Source: Pseudomonadota bacterium
GTDB taxonomy: Bacteria > Pseudomonadota > Gammaproteobacteria > Steroidobacterales > Steroidobacteraceae
Assembly: GCA_021792555.1 (NCBI GenBank)
Contig: JAJYUL010000009.1
Span: 23,849-87,848 of the forward strand
DNA: 64,000 bases
Reading direction: 5' to 3'
Within the stretch, counting starts at the first letter, position 1, and each line of letters starts with the position of its first letter. The translations under genes and the position numbers were made by a program. The notes under the pieces were generated by a model, which worked only from the letters and a program-made list of their open reading frames with translations, did not search any database and was not told the origin of the DNA. Of the stretch, positions 45,405 through 56,292 are shown in pieces.

Positions 45405-46646
45405 ATGCCGATCTTCACGCTGATTTCGGCCGTGATCGGCGTGGTCGCCCTCAGCGCCTACGCGAACCACAAGCTGGTCCGGCTGCCCGACTCCATCGGC
45501 ATCACCGTGGTGGCGCTGCTGCTGTCCGTCGCCACCGTGGCAGTCGGGCAGTTCGTGCCCCAGGTCTCCATCTGGGGCGAGCAGGTGGCCCGCGGCGTGA
45601 ACTTCCCGGCGCTCGTGTTCCACGGGCTGCTCGGCCTGCTGCTCTTTGCCGGGAGCCTGCACGTCGATGTCGTGGCGCTGCGCAGAGCACGCTGGGTGGT
45701 CCTGCTGCTCGCCACCGCCGGCGTTGCGATCTCCACCGCGGTGATCGGCTGGTCATTCTTCTACCTCACCCGTCTGCTCGACCTGCCGGTCTCGCTGCGC
45801 GAGAGCCTGCTGTTCGGTGCGCTCATCTCGCCCACCGATCCGATCGCCGCGCTCGGCCTGCTGAGCAAGGCGCGCGTGCCGCCGTCGCTGCTCACCCAGA
45901 TCACCGGCGAGGCGCTGTTCAACGACGGCACCGGTGTGGTGCTGTTCGTCGTGCTGCTCGGGGTCAGCGGGACACACAGTGCGCACACCGCCGAACTCGC
46001 CGCGCTCTTTGCGCGCCAGGTGCTCGGCGGCATGGCCTTCGGCGCGCTCGCCGGGTTCGCCGCGGTGGCGCTGCTGCGCACGGTGGACAGCCCTGCGGTG
46101 GAAATTCTCATCACGCTCGCGCTCGCGACCGCCGGATACGATGCCGCCCTCGCGCTCGCGGTGTCGGCGCCGATCGCCACGGTGGTGATGGGACTGGTGG
46201 TCGGCGGGGATGGGCGCAGCTTCGCGGTCGCCCTGCCGACTCGTGAGCGGCTGCTGCAGTTCTGGCAGCTCACCGACGATCTGCTCAATCTGCTGCTGTT
46301 CGGCCTGGTCGGGCTGCAGCTGACGGCGCTCGCCGGAACGGTGCGCGCGTATCTGCTGCCCGCGGCGCTCACCCTGCCGCTGGTGCTGGTGGCGCGCTTC
46401 GTGAGCGTGGGTGTGCCAGCCGTGCTGCTGAGGCCTCTGCAGCGCTTCGAGCCGCACTTCGTCAAGCTCATGACCTGGGCGGGGCTGCGCGGGGCGCTGT
46501 CCGTGGCGCTGGCGCTGTCGCTGCCGCCCGGGCCGGCCCGCGCCCTGATCGTCACGGCGACCTATCTGATCGCGATCTTCAGCATCCTCGTGCAGGCGAC
46601 CACGGTCGAGCCGCTGGCGCGCCGCTGGATGCGCGCAAGCGCCTGA
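45405..46646 (+). CDS. Na+/H+ antiporter, CPA1 family
   Basis: 413 residues from ATG 45405 with about 12 membrane segments. Signature residues of CPA1 exchangers are visible: ALISPTDPIAALGLLSKARV and GEALFNDGTGVVLFVVLLGV with the transport Asp/Glu residues, then MTWAGLRGALSVALALSLP near the C-terminus. It should exchange cytoplasmic Na+ for H+ at the inner membrane. It lies between two unrelated-looking Gly-rich proteins without tight overlaps. Confidence 0.93.
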   Translation: MPIFTLISAVIGVVALSAYANHKLVRLPDSIGITVVALLLSVATVAVGQFVPQVSIWGEQVARGVNFPALVFHGLLGLLLFAGSLHVDVVALRRARWVVLLLATAGVAISTAVIGWSFFYLTRLLDLPVSLRESLLFGALISPTDPIAALGLLSKARVPPSLLTQITGEALFNDGTGVVLFVVLLGVSGTHSAHTAELAALFARQVLGGMAFGALAGFAAVALLRTVDSPAVEILITLALATAGYDAALALAVSAPIATVVMGLVVGGDGRSFAVALPTRERLLQFWQLTDDLLNLLLFGLVGLQLTALAGTVRAYLLPAALTLPLVLVARFVSVGVPAVLLRPLQRFEPHFVKLMTWAGLRGALSVALALSLPPGPARALIVTATYLIAIFSILVQATTVEPLARRWMRASA

Positions 46647-46667
46647 GGCGCTCGCGCGCCGGGCCCC

Positions 46668-47495
46668 TCAGGTCCAGCCGCCGTCCCCGCCGCCGCCGCT
46701 GTCCCAGCCGCCACCGCCTGCGCCGCCGTCATCCCAGGAGCCGGGGTCGTTGAGCCCGAAGTCGTTGCCGCCGAGATCGGCGTTGGCCTGTGGATCGATC
46801 TGAGCCGCGCCGGCATCCGCAATCCCACTGTTCCCGCCGTTGCCCTCGAGCATGCGTCCGACCAGCGCCTCGCCCGCCGCGACCCCGGCGCCGACGGCGA
46901 GGCCGGAGGCGATGTTGCCCATGATGCCCGAGCCGCCCTGCGGATAGCCCGGCGGATAGGCCCCGGGGGGATAGCCGCCCGGCGGGCCCATCGGCCCCGC
47001 TCCCGGGGCCATCCCCCCCGGAAACTGCCCCGGATAGGCAGAGCTGTACGCCGCCGCGGCCATGCGCCGGCGCACGATCATCCACAACACCAGCACGCCC
47101 CCGATCAGCAGCAGCGGCCAGCCGAGCCCGAAGTGAGCGCCGTGCCGGGCGCTCTCGGTGCGCGTCGGCGCCAGGCCGAGCTCGCGCTGCAACGCCCGCA
47201 CCGCCTGGGCGCTGGCGAACGGCAGCCCCGGGGCGAGCGCCTGGGCCTGGGCGAGCTGGCTGCGGGCGTTGCCGAAATTGCCGGCGCGCGCCTCGACCTC
47301 GGCCGCCACGAAATGCGCCTTGGCGCTGCGGGGATGGTCCTTGAGCACCTGCGCGACCATCTGCTCGGCCTGGGCGATGTTCCCCGCCCGGGTGGCGAGG
47401 TAGATCTGATGCGCGCTCGGATCGGCGGCCAGCGCCACGCCGGCTGCGAGCGAGAGCAGCACCCCCAGGGGAACTCGAAATCGCTTCATCGTCAT
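46668..47495 (-). CDS. Exported TPR-like membrane protein with Gly-rich tail
   Basis: 275 residues from ATG 47495 (a second ATG at 47489). A signal peptide (RFRVPLGVLLSLAAGVALAA) is followed by a TPR-like helical region (residues ~25-100: AEQMVAQVLKDHPRSAKAHF). A membrane helix WPLLLIGGVLVLWMIV comes next, then a long Gly/Pro/Tyr-rich region. Within it GIMGNIASGLAVGAGVAAGE and ALVGRML resemble the tail of the protein at 44850-45251. The C-terminus is nearly all Gly, Trp, Asp and Ser. Function unknown. Confidence 0.7.
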   Translation of the reverse strand: MTMKRFRVPLGVLLSLAAGVALAADPSAHQIYLATRAGNIAQAEQMVAQVLKDHPRSAKAHFVAAEVEARAGNFGNARSQLAQAQALAPGLPFASAQAVRALQRELGLAPTRTESARHGAHFGLGWPLLLIGGVLVLWMIVRRRMAAAAYSSAYPGQFPGGMAPGAGPMGPPGGYPPGAYPPGYPQGGSGIMGNIASGLAVGAGVAAGEALVGRMLEGNGGNSGIADAGAAQIDPQANADLGGNDFGLNDPGSWDDGGAGGGGWDSGGGGDGGWT

Positions 47496-47687
47496 CGGTG
47501 TCGTCTCAATGGCAGACCCCTGCGGGTCCTGAAGGCCGGACCGCCCCTGCGCGGGCACGCCCCGGATGAAATCACGATGTGGGGCTGCGCCTGCATCGGC
47601 ACAAGCCCCCGGCATACGCCGCCGCGCGCATACCGCGGGCGGCATCTTGGCAAATACGCCGCCGCCGGGCAAAGACCCGCGCTGCGC

Positions 47688-48116
47688 TCAGCGCAGCAGG
47701 ACGAGCCGCGGCACACCCTCCGCTGCGCTCCAGAGGAACGCATTCTGTTCCAGGCGCTCGGCCAGCGCGCGGGCCGCCTGCAGAGTCAGACCGAGCACCA
47801 GCACGCTCGGTTCGCTGGGCCAGCCGTTGTCCGGGTGGCCTCCTGCCCCCTCGATGAACGACAGCTGGCCGCGGGCAAGCTCCTGCTGCAAAGCACGGTG
47901 CCGCGCCGCGTTGCACGCCTCCTCGAGCCGGCGGCTGAACGGATTGCACGCGCTGACGAATGCGCTGCACTCGACGCCATGGCGCGCGTGCAATGCGCGT
48001 AAGGCGGCAGAGCGTTCACCGACGCGCAGCACCAACGGCGGGGTGGCAAAGACCCGATAGTCGCTCTGCCGGTAGGCCTCGAGCGTCTGCGCCGGAATTT
48101 CGGATCGGAGCCTCAT
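47688..48116 (-). CDS. DUF3293-family protein
   Basis: 142 residues from ATG 48116. It shows the DUF3293 pattern: YRQSDYRVFATPPLVLRVGE, CSAFVSACNPFSRRLEEACN and a C-terminal LEQNAFLWSAAEGVPRLVLL. Members are small cytoplasmic proteins without known activity. It lies 8 nt after thiD in the same direction and is probably cotranscribed with the thiamine operon, which may hint at a related role, although operon position alone is weak evidence. Confidence 0.85.
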   Translation of the reverse strand: MRLRSEIPAQTLEAYRQSDYRVFATPPLVLRVGERSAALRALHARHGVECSAFVSACNPFSRRLEEACNAARHRALQQELARGQLSFIEGAGGHPDNGWPSEPSVLVLGLTLQAARALAERLEQNAFLWSAAEGVPRLVLLR

Positions 48117-48124
48117 CGCGCCCG

Positions 48125-48913
48125 TCAGCGGGAAGGCTGTTCCGGGCCGCCGGCCGATGCGCCCGCCTCCTCGAGCAGTGCCCGCACATGCGCCCGGCCG
48201 CGCCGGCAGGCCTCCGGCAGCCCGGCGCCGGCGGCGAGCGCGGCCGCGATCGCCGAAGCGAGCGCGCAGCCGGTTCCGCGGCGGGACGCCGCGAGGCGCG
48301 GGCCCGAGAGCCAGAGCGGCTCGGCGCCGGGCCGCACGAGCACATCGGCCGCCTCGCGGCCCGCGGCGTGTCCGCCCTTGATGAGCACTGCGCGCGCGCC
48401 ATCGGCGAGCAGCCGCTGCGCCCAGCCGATGATCCGTGCCGCATCGGGATCGGGGTCGGGGACATCGCCGGTGAGCCAGGCGGCTTCCGGAAGATTGGGC
48501 GTCAGGAGGCTCGTCAAGGGCAGCAGCCGCGCCCGCAGCCGCTCGCAGCCGGCATCCTCGAGCAACACGCCGCCCGAGGAGGCGCGCAGCACCGGATCGA
48601 GCACGACCGGCACGCCCGGCGCCGAGCGCAACGCGTCCGCCACCGCCTCGACGGTCTCGCGGCCCGCCAGCATGCCGATCTTGACCGCGCCGATGGTGCG
48701 CGCGGCGAACGCCGCTTCGATCTGCAGCCTCACGTGCTCTGCGGGCACGGGGTGTACGCCGAGCACCCTCGCATCGGTCTGCGCGGTGACCGCGGTCAGC
48801 GCGCACAGGGCATCCGCGCCCATCGCCTCGAGCGTGCGCACATCGCGCGCCAATCCCGCGCCGCCGCTGCTGTCGGAGCCGGCGATCACCAGCACCGCGG
48901 GACGCTGCGCCAT
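48125..48913 (-). CDS. thiD: Hydroxymethylpyrimidine/phosphomethylpyrimidine kinase ThiD
   Basis: 262 residues from ATG 48913. It belongs to the ribokinase fold, with VLVIAGSDSSGGAGLARDVR and GADALCALTAVTAQ at the N-terminus. The substrate-proximal VKIGMLAG, the LIKGGH segment and the SRRGTGCALASAIAAALAAG anion hole with catalytic Cys follow. It phosphorylates HMP and HMP-P to HMP-PP in thiamine synthesis. It follows thiF by 4 nt. Confidence 0.95.
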   Translation of the reverse strand: MAQRPAVLVIAGSDSSGGAGLARDVRTLEAMGADALCALTAVTAQTDARVLGVHPVPAEHVRLQIEAAFAARTIGAVKIGMLAGRETVEAVADALRSAPGVPVVLDPVLRASSGGVLLEDAGCERLRARLLPLTSLLTPNLPEAAWLTGDVPDPDPDAARIIGWAQRLLADGARAVLIKGGHAAGREAADVLVRPGAEPLWLSGPRLAASRRGTGCALASAIAAALAAGAGLPEACRRGRAHVRALLEEAGASAGGPEQPSR

Positions 48914-48917
48914 GCGT

Positions 48918-49889
48918 CTAATCCCCAAATGCGATCAGCGCCACATCGCGCACCTGGCGCTCGAGCAGCGCACGAGCGGCCTGCCAGGCGCGGATCCCCG
49001 AACGGCAACACAACACGACACGCGCGTCCGCGGGCAGCGGCCGCTGCGCGGCCTGCTCCACGGTGAGCCGCAAGGCGCCGGGAAACGGCGATACCGGCGC
49101 TTCGAGGAGGCTGCGCAGATCGATCACGACATCATCGGTGCGCACCTCGGGCGCGGCGATGAAGCGCAGCAGCGGCTCGGGCGGCTCGCTCGCGCCGGCG
49201 AAGGAGAACCCGCCGAAGCGCAGCGTGGCGAGATCGACGCTCACCATCCGCCCGAGCACGGGCGGGGCGAGGCCGAGCAGCTGCGCGAGCGTCAGGTGCG
49301 CCTGCAGCGTGCCCAGCACGCCGACCGCGCTGCCCAGGACACCGGTCTCGGCACAGGAGCCGGCGCGCTGCGGCATCTCGGGAAACACCGCCCGGTAGCT
49401 CGGCCCTGTGCCGCAGAAAACGCCGGCATAACCGGACAGTCCCACCACTGAGGCGCTGACGAGCGGTTTGCCGAGCCGGCGGCATTCGTCACTGAGGATG
49501 TAGGTGAGCGCGAGGCTGTCGGCGGCATCGACGATGACATCGGCGCGGGCGCACCACTTGGCCGCATTCGCCGGCGTCACTCGTTCGACGGCCGCCCCGA
49601 TCGTGACGTCGGGGTTGAGGGTCGCGAGGCTCGCGGCGGCGGCACGCGCCTTCGGGGCTCCGAGATCGCTCACCCGATAGAGCGGCTGGCGGTGCAGGTT
49701 CGATTCCTCCACGGTGTCCGGATCGATCACCTCGAGCCGCCCGACGCCGGCGGCGCACAGGTACTGCAGCACCGCGCAGCCGAGCCCCCCGGCGCCGACC
49801 ACAAGCACGCTGGCCGCCGCAAGGCGCGCCTGTCCGCGCTCGCCGATCTCGGGCAGGACGGTCTGGCGGGCGTAGCGCTCGCGGCTCAC
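48918..49889 (-). CDS. thiF: ThiF-like adenylyltransferase with C-terminal rhodanese-like domain
   Basis: 323 residues from GTG 49889, overlapping the thiE stop (GTGA). The E1-like domain has VLVVGAGGLGCAVLQYLCAA, DPDTVEESNLHRQPLYRVSD and SCAETGVLGSAVGVLG. The C-terminal ~80 residues resemble a rhodanese with CCRSGIRAWQAARALLE. It should adenylate the ThiS C-terminus. Unlike the MoeB-rhodanese at 355-1485 it lacks the zinc-binding Cys pairs: the CYRC position reads PSYRAVF, and no second CxxC is present in the E1 domain. Confidence 0.9.
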   Translation of the reverse strand: MSRERYARQTVLPEIGERGQARLAAASVLVVGAGGLGCAVLQYLCAAGVGRLEVIDPDTVEESNLHRQPLYRVSDLGAPKARAAAASLATLNPDVTIGAAVERVTPANAAKWCARADVIVDAADSLALTYILSDECRRLGKPLVSASVVGLSGYAGVFCGTGPSYRAVFPEMPQRAGSCAETGVLGSAVGVLGTLQAHLTLAQLLGLAPPVLGRMVSVDLATLRFGGFSFAGASEPPEPLLRFIAAPEVRTDDVVIDLRSLLEAPVSPFPGALRLTVEQAAQRPLPADARVVLCCRSGIRAWQAARALLERQVRDVALIAFGD

Positions 49890-50485
49890 GCAGACCCCTG
49901 CCCGGCAGCCACCCAGGCGCGCATGCGCGTCTCGGGATCGGGATGGCGCACAATGTCGGTGACCACCGCGGCGCAGTCCGCCCCAGCGGCCCATACCCCG
50001 GGCAGGCGCTCGAGCGTCAGTCCGCCGATCGCCACCAGCGGCCGGTCGCCGATCCGCCGCTTCCACTCGGTGATGCGCGCCAGGCCCTGCGGCGGGAACG
50101 GCATCTGCTTCAGCAATGTGGGATAGATGGGGCCGAGCGCAACGTAATCCGGTGAGAGCGCAAGCGCGCGCTCGAGCTCGGCTTCATCGTGCGTGCTCAC
50201 CCCGAGCCGCACGCCGGCGCGGCGCAGCGCTGGCACATCCGCGCTGTCGAGATCGCCCTGGCCGAGGTGCACGAAGTCACATCCCTCATCCAGGGCGAGC
50301 TGCCAGTAATCGTTGAGGACGAGCTGCGCGCCCGCGCGCGCGCAGAGCTCGCGCGCGGTGCGGATCTGCTCACGCAGACTTTCGGTGCGATCCTTGATGC
50401 GCAGCTGGATCAGGCGCGCACCGGCCGGCAGCAGCCGGGCGATCCACTCGGCGCTCTCGACGATGGGATAGACGCGCGCGAGCAT
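49886..50485 (-). CDS. thiE: Thiamine-phosphate synthase ThiE
   Basis: 199 residues from ATG 50485, overlapping the thiG stop (ATGA). The TIM-barrel signature residues are visible: LIQLRIKDRTESLREQI, LVLNDYWQLALDEGCDFVHL, GQGDL, LGVSTHDEAELERA, and YVALGPIYPT. The VAIGGLTLERL phosphate site follows. It couples HMP-PP with the thiazole carboxylate phosphate to form thiamine phosphate. Confidence 0.95.
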   Translation of the reverse strand: MLARVYPIVESAEWIARLLPAGARLIQLRIKDRTESLREQIRTARELCARAGAQLVLNDYWQLALDEGCDFVHLGQGDLDSADVPALRRAGVRLGVSTHDEAELERALALSPDYVALGPIYPTLLKQMPFPPQGLARITEWKRRIGDRPLVAIGGLTLERLPGVWAAGADCAAVVTDIVRHPDPETRMRAWVAAGQGSA

Positions 50486-51258
50486 CAGCGCAGCAGTGCG
50501 GAACCCACCACCGGCGTCGAAGGTACCGCCATGTCGCGCGGCTCCATCGGTCCGGCGAGGAACGCCTCGCGTCCGGCCGCCACGGCCTGGGCGAACGCCG
50601 CGGCCATACGCGCCGGATCGGCGGCCTGTGAGACCGCAGTGTTGATCAAGACCGCATCGAAGCCCAGCTCGAGCGCCTGCGCGGCGTGCGAGGGCACGCC
50701 GATGCCCGCATCGATCACCAGCGGCACGTCTGCAAAGCGCGCGCGCAGCGCCTGCAGGCCGAACACGTTGTTCAGCCCGCGGCCTGAACCGATCGGCGAG
50801 CCCCACGGCATCAATACCCGGCAGCCGGCTGCGCACAGCCGCTCGGCGACGGTGAGATCCTCGGTAGTGTACGGGAACACCTCGAAGTCCTCCGCGCAGA
50901 GAATGCGGGCGGCCTCCACCAGGCCGAACACATCGGGCTGCAGGGTGTCCTCCTCGCCGATCACCTCGAGCTTCACCCAGCGCGTGCCAAACACCTCGCG
51001 CGCCATGTGCGCGGTGGTGACCGCCTCCTTGACGGTGTGGCAGCCGGCCGTGTTCGGCAGGACGCGTACGCCGAGCTCGCGCACGATCGACCAGAACGCC
51101 TGCCCGGCGCGCTCGCCGGCGGCCTCGCGCCGCAGCGACACGGTGAGCACTTCCGCCCCGCTCGCCTTGACCGCATCGCTCAGCACCGCCGGGGACGGAT
51201 AGCGTGCGGTGCCGAGCAGCAGCCGGGACCGTACCGGGACGTCATAGAATGTGAGCAT
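50485..51258 (-). CDS. thiG: Thiazole synthase ThiG
   Basis: 257 residues. The catalytic Lys lies in [16 protein letters not shown]. The [20 protein letters not shown] opening, the [20 protein letters not shown] phosphate loop and [20 protein letters not shown] are diagnostic. It builds the thiazole ring from deoxyxylulose phosphate, dehydroglycine from ThiO and sulfur from ThiS. It starts directly after the thiS stop. Confidence 0.97.
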   Translation of the reverse strand: MLTFYDVPVRSRLLLGTARYPSPAVLSDAVKASGAEVLTVSLRREAAGERAGQAFWSIVRELGVRVLPNTAGCHTVKEAVTTAHMAREVFGTRWVKLEVIGEEDTLQPDVFGLVEAARILCAEDFEVFPYTTEDLTVAERLCAAGCRVLMPWGSPIGSGRGLNNVFGLQALRARFADVPLVIDAGIGVPSHAAQALELGFDAVLINTAVSQAADPARMAAAFAQAVAAGREAFLAGPMEPRDMAVPSTPVVGSALLR

Positions 51259-51456
51259 TCAACCTCCCTGCATGGGAGCGAGTACTTCGAGCCGATCACC
51301 CTCGGCGAGCGCGGCGGCGGCGCGGGAGGCCGCCGGCACGAACTCGCCGTTCACCGCGGTTGCAACCACCGCGTCAGCGAAGCCGAGCTCGGCGAGCGCG
51401 GCGGCCAGGTCGGCGGCGCGCACTTCACGCCACTCGCCGTTGACCTGGATGTTCAA
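51259..51456 (-). CDS. thiS: Sulfur carrier ThiS
   Basis: 65 residues with the ubiquitin-like beta-grasp pattern MNIQVNGEWREVRAADLAAA, AVVATAVNGEFVPA and the conserved C-terminal QGG. The diglycine tail is adenylated by ThiF and carries sulfur to ThiG. The start overlaps the thiO stop (ATGA). Confidence 0.95.
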   Translation of the reverse strand: MNIQVNGEWREVRAADLAAALAELGFADAVVATAVNGEFVPAASRAAAALAEGDRLEVLAPMQGG

Positions 51457-52439
51457 TGCATGACCTCCGGGTCCTCGCGACCCTCGAGCACGAACGCCGC
51501 GGCGCGCCGGGCCAGCGCCGGCGCGGCGAGAAAGCCGTGGCGGAATAGTCCATTGACGTACAGCGTGCCGTTGCGGCGCGTCAGACGCGGCAGATTGTCG
51601 GGAAAGGCCGGGCGCACGCCGGTGCCGATCTCCACGATCTCCGCCTCCCCGAAAGCCGGGTGCAGTGCATAGGCCGCGCCGAGCAGCTCGAGCATGGCGC
51701 GCGCGGAGATGCGGCTCGCCTGATCGCTCTCGATCATGGTCGCACCGATCATGTAGCGCCCGCCCCCGCGCGGCACGACGTAGACCGGAGTGCGCGGATG
51801 CAGGACGCGCACCGTGCGTGTGAGCGTCACATCCGGAGCCTGCAGGTGCAGCATCTCGCCCTTGACGCCCCGCAAGTCAGTGAGCACGGCGCGCGCGCCG
51901 AGCCCGGTGCAGTCGATGACCTGCTCGCCGTCCCGCGCACGAAGCTGCCCGGCCTCGGTGCCGAAGCGGATCGCACCGCCCAGAGCGCGCAGCCGCTCGG
52001 CGAGAGCGGCGAGCGCGGCGCGCGGATCGATGTGCGCCTCCTCCTTGAAATAAAGCCCGTGCTCGAAGCGTCCGGCGAGGTCCGGCTCGAGCGCCGCGAT
52101 GCCCTCGGAATCGAGCCAGTCGTAATGCTCCGTGCGGCGGGCGAACTGCTTCAGCTCCCCCACATCGCGGCCATGCGCGAGCACCAGCGTGCCGCGGCGC
52201 ACCATCGCGGGGTATCGCTCGGCCCACCACGCGAAGCCTTCATCCCCGAGCGCCACGATGTGCGGCGGGGCGCTCACACGCTCGCACCAGGGCGCGAGCA
52301 TGCCGCCGGCGAACCAGGAGCAGCCCGCCCCATCGAGCGTCGCGTTGCGCTCGAGCACCTCGACCGAGGCGCCGCGCTCGGCGAGCTCCACCGCGCAGGC
52401 GAGCCCCGCGACGCCGGCTCCGATGACCGTCACGCGCAC
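51453..52439 (-). CDS. thiO: FAD-dependent glycine oxidase ThiO
   Basis: 328 residues from GTG 52439. The Rossmann dinucleotide site VTVIGAGVAGLACAVELAER is followed by LDGAGCSWFAGGMLAPWCER. The second half has VIDCTGLGARAVLTDLRGVK and the product-side RPAFPDNLPRLTRRNGTLYV. It oxidises glycine to dehydroglycine for thiazole formation, the aerobic alternative to ThiH. The stop of thiC is 3 nt upstream. Confidence 0.94.
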   Translation of the reverse strand: MRVTVIGAGVAGLACAVELAERGASVEVLERNATLDGAGCSWFAGGMLAPWCERVSAPPHIVALGDEGFAWWAERYPAMVRRGTLVLAHGRDVGELKQFARRTEHYDWLDSEGIAALEPDLAGRFEHGLYFKEEAHIDPRAALAALAERLRALGGAIRFGTEAGQLRARDGEQVIDCTGLGARAVLTDLRGVKGEMLHLQAPDVTLTRTVRVLHPRTPVYVVPRGGGRYMIGATMIESDQASRISARAMLELLGAAYALHPAFGEAEIVEIGTGVRPAFPDNLPRLTRRNGTLYVNGLFRHGFLAAPALARRAAAFVLEGREDPEVMH

Positions 52440-52442
52440 CGC

Positions 52443-54263
<1,821 letters not shown>

Positions 54264-54308
54264 TCAACCGCAGGAGACCCAGCCACGTCAGCGCGAGAAA
54301 GCGCGCGA

Positions 54309-54412
54309 GAACAACTTTCCTACGCCAGCATGAACTGGATCAGGTTCGAAGGGTCGCCGCGCCGCGCCCACAGACGCCAGCGGCCTCTCAGCCCCTTCGC
54401 GGGGCTCCCCTA
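54309..54412 (-). promoter_or_regulatory. TPP (THI-element) riboswitch
   Basis: On the minus strand the conserved elements occur in order: GGGGAGCCCC, GGGGCTGAGA, CCCTTCGAACCTGATC, CAGTTCATGCTGGCGTAGG and GAAAGTT. They match the pyrimidine- and pyrophosphate-sensing arms of the TPP aptamer. It lies in the thiC leader, where TPP binding should reduce expression, probably by hiding the ribosome site (GGAGCCTCC lies just before the ATG). Confidence 0.97.
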
Positions 54413-54450
54413 GTCACGGGGGCCGACGATAGTACGCCGCCGCCCGGCGG

Positions 54451-56067
54451 TCAACGCCGCCCCGCGAGCGCGAGCTGCGGCAGCGGGCGGGTGCCTTCGC
54501 GGCGCACCGCCTGCAGCAGGCGCGGGTCGAGCCCGAGCAGGCGCAGGATCGTCGGCGCGATCTGCGCGGTTCGCACTGCGCCCGTGACGGTGCGCCGCGC
54601 CAGCTGGGGATTCGACACCAGCAGCGCGACGTGGCGGTCGTCCTGGTGGAATCCGCCGTGCTCGGCAATCTTGTGCGGATGATTGGAATAAATGACGCCG
54701 AGCCTGGGCTCGAGGATGAAATCCGGCGCGCGCGGATCGGTGCGCGGATCGCCGAACAGCGCGGCGAGCTCGCGCCCGCTGTAGAACTTGCCGATGCCGA
54801 GGTCGGTGCCCGCGGCCTGCTGGGCGATGAGGCTGCGAATCACCGCCCCCACGCGCGCACGGTACGCCGGCGTCAGCCACTCGAGCAGCACGTCGTCGGC
54901 GACGTGAAACTGATCGGCGGGCCCGAGCTTATCGAGCGCCGGCGTGAGCACCGTGCGGTCGGAAATGATCTTCACGCGCGTGCGGTCGATCGGCGCGTTG
55001 CCGCTCCTCGCGCTGATGATCAGCACGGTCGACTCGAGGAGCCCGCGGCGCTTGAGCGCCGCGACGATGCGGCCGATGCCGCGGTCCACGAACTCGATGG
55101 CGGCGAGGAGCGCCGGGCTCGGGGTGGCCGAAGTGTCGAGGTAACCTCCCCAGCGGTGCTTCTCGGCGACGTTGACCGACTGGAAGTTCATGCCGAACAG
55201 CGCCGGGGTGCCCACGCGGCGCGTTCCGGCGTGATCGAGGCCGTCGATCTCGTTGAGCAGCGCGTGCAGCTTCAGGCCATCGTAGAGGCGGATCGCCGCC
55301 GCGGTATCCTGAAACGAGCGGCGCGGATCGGCCAGATGCGCCGTGCCCCGCCCGAGCAGCGCGAGGTTGGCCCGCGTAAGCGCGGCATGCACCTCGGGGG
55401 CGAAGAAATCGTCGATGTTGCGCCCGGGTCCCTCGGCCGGCGCGCCCGGACCGTTCAGGATGTCATAGGCCGGATGCTTGTCGATCCACGCCGTGCGCAG
55501 ACCGTGCGCGTGCAGCACCCCGAAGACGGTGTTCACCAGCAGGTAGTTGTGGGGCCAGAGCGGCTCGCAGCGGCCGTGGAGCCGCGTCTCGGGCAGCCGC
55601 GCCGGATCGATGGCCTCGGCGCTGTTGCCCGCAAGTCCCGCCGGCGAGCCGCCGTCGAGACGCGCCTCGTTGCGATCGAGATGACCGGTCAGCCGCACCG
55701 GCGATCCGCGCGGGCCGGTGCAGTTGGAGGACGGGGGATACAGCGCCCGGTCGAAAGTATGGTCGTAGTAGACGCCGGTGAGGCGCGGGGTTCCGCCCGT
55801 CACCTGCGCGATCATGCCCGGGAAGGAATCCGACGGACGCGTGGTTTCGGCGTCGGTGTAGGTGACGGCGTGGCGAGCCAGGGCGGCAAGATGCGTACAC
55901 GTGCCGGCGGCGATGCAGTTGGCGAGATCCTCCTCGTGGAGCCCGTCGATGCTGATCAGCAGAACGTGCCGTATGCGCGGCGCTTGGGCCGCCGAGGCGA
56001 GGGACGTGAGGCACAGCGCCGAGAGCGCCAGCGCGGCGAGAGGCGCGAACCGGGGAATGCATCGCAT
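54451..56067 (-). CDS. Exported type I phosphodiesterase/alkaline phosphatase-superfamily protein
   Basis: 538 residues from ATG 56067 with a signal peptide (FAPLAALALSALCLTSLAS). The alkaline-phosphatase superfamily core is indicated by VLLISIDGLHEEDL, with metal-binding Asp, then TRPSDSFPGMIAQVTGG, where the nucleophile Ser/Thr is expected, and HGGFHQDDRHVALLVSNP with His and Asp ligands. Such enzymes hydrolyse phosphodiesters or nucleotide pyrophosphates. The periplasmic substrate is unknown. Confidence 0.85.
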   Translation of the reverse strand: MRCIPRFAPLAALALSALCLTSLASAAQAPRIRHVLLISIDGLHEEDLANCIAAGTCTHLAALARHAVTYTDAETTRPSDSFPGMIAQVTGGTPRLTGVYYDHTFDRALYPPSSNCTGPRGSPVRLTGHLDRNEARLDGGSPAGLAGNSAEAIDPARLPETRLHGRCEPLWPHNYLLVNTVFGVLHAHGLRTAWIDKHPAYDILNGPGAPAEGPGRNIDDFFAPEVHAALTRANLALLGRGTAHLADPRRSFQDTAAAIRLYDGLKLHALLNEIDGLDHAGTRRVGTPALFGMNFQSVNVAEKHRWGGYLDTSATPSPALLAAIEFVDRGIGRIVAALKRRGLLESTVLIISARSGNAPIDRTRVKIISDRTVLTPALDKLGPADQFHVADDVLLEWLTPAYRARVGAVIRSLIAQQAAGTDLGIGKFYSGRELAALFGDPRTDPRAPDFILEPRLGVIYSNHPHKIAEHGGFHQDDRHVALLVSNPQLARRTVTGAVRTAQIAPTILRLLGLDPRLLQAVRREGTRPLPQLALAGRR

Positions 56068-56292
56068 CGGGGACTCATTTCAGGCGGGCGAGACGCCCGA
56101 CTCAGTCTAGAGTCCCGGTGTGACAGTCCGATGACAGTCACATGACGGTGTGGGATCTGTCAGATCAACAGCTCTGCCCGGTGCCGCACGGGATCGTGAG
56201 CACCGATGCTGCCCGCTGCGCCGCGCACCTCGGCGCAGCGGTGATCGTGCTACGCGGGGCGGGGCCGCCCCAGGGCGGCGCGCCCCCTCGCC

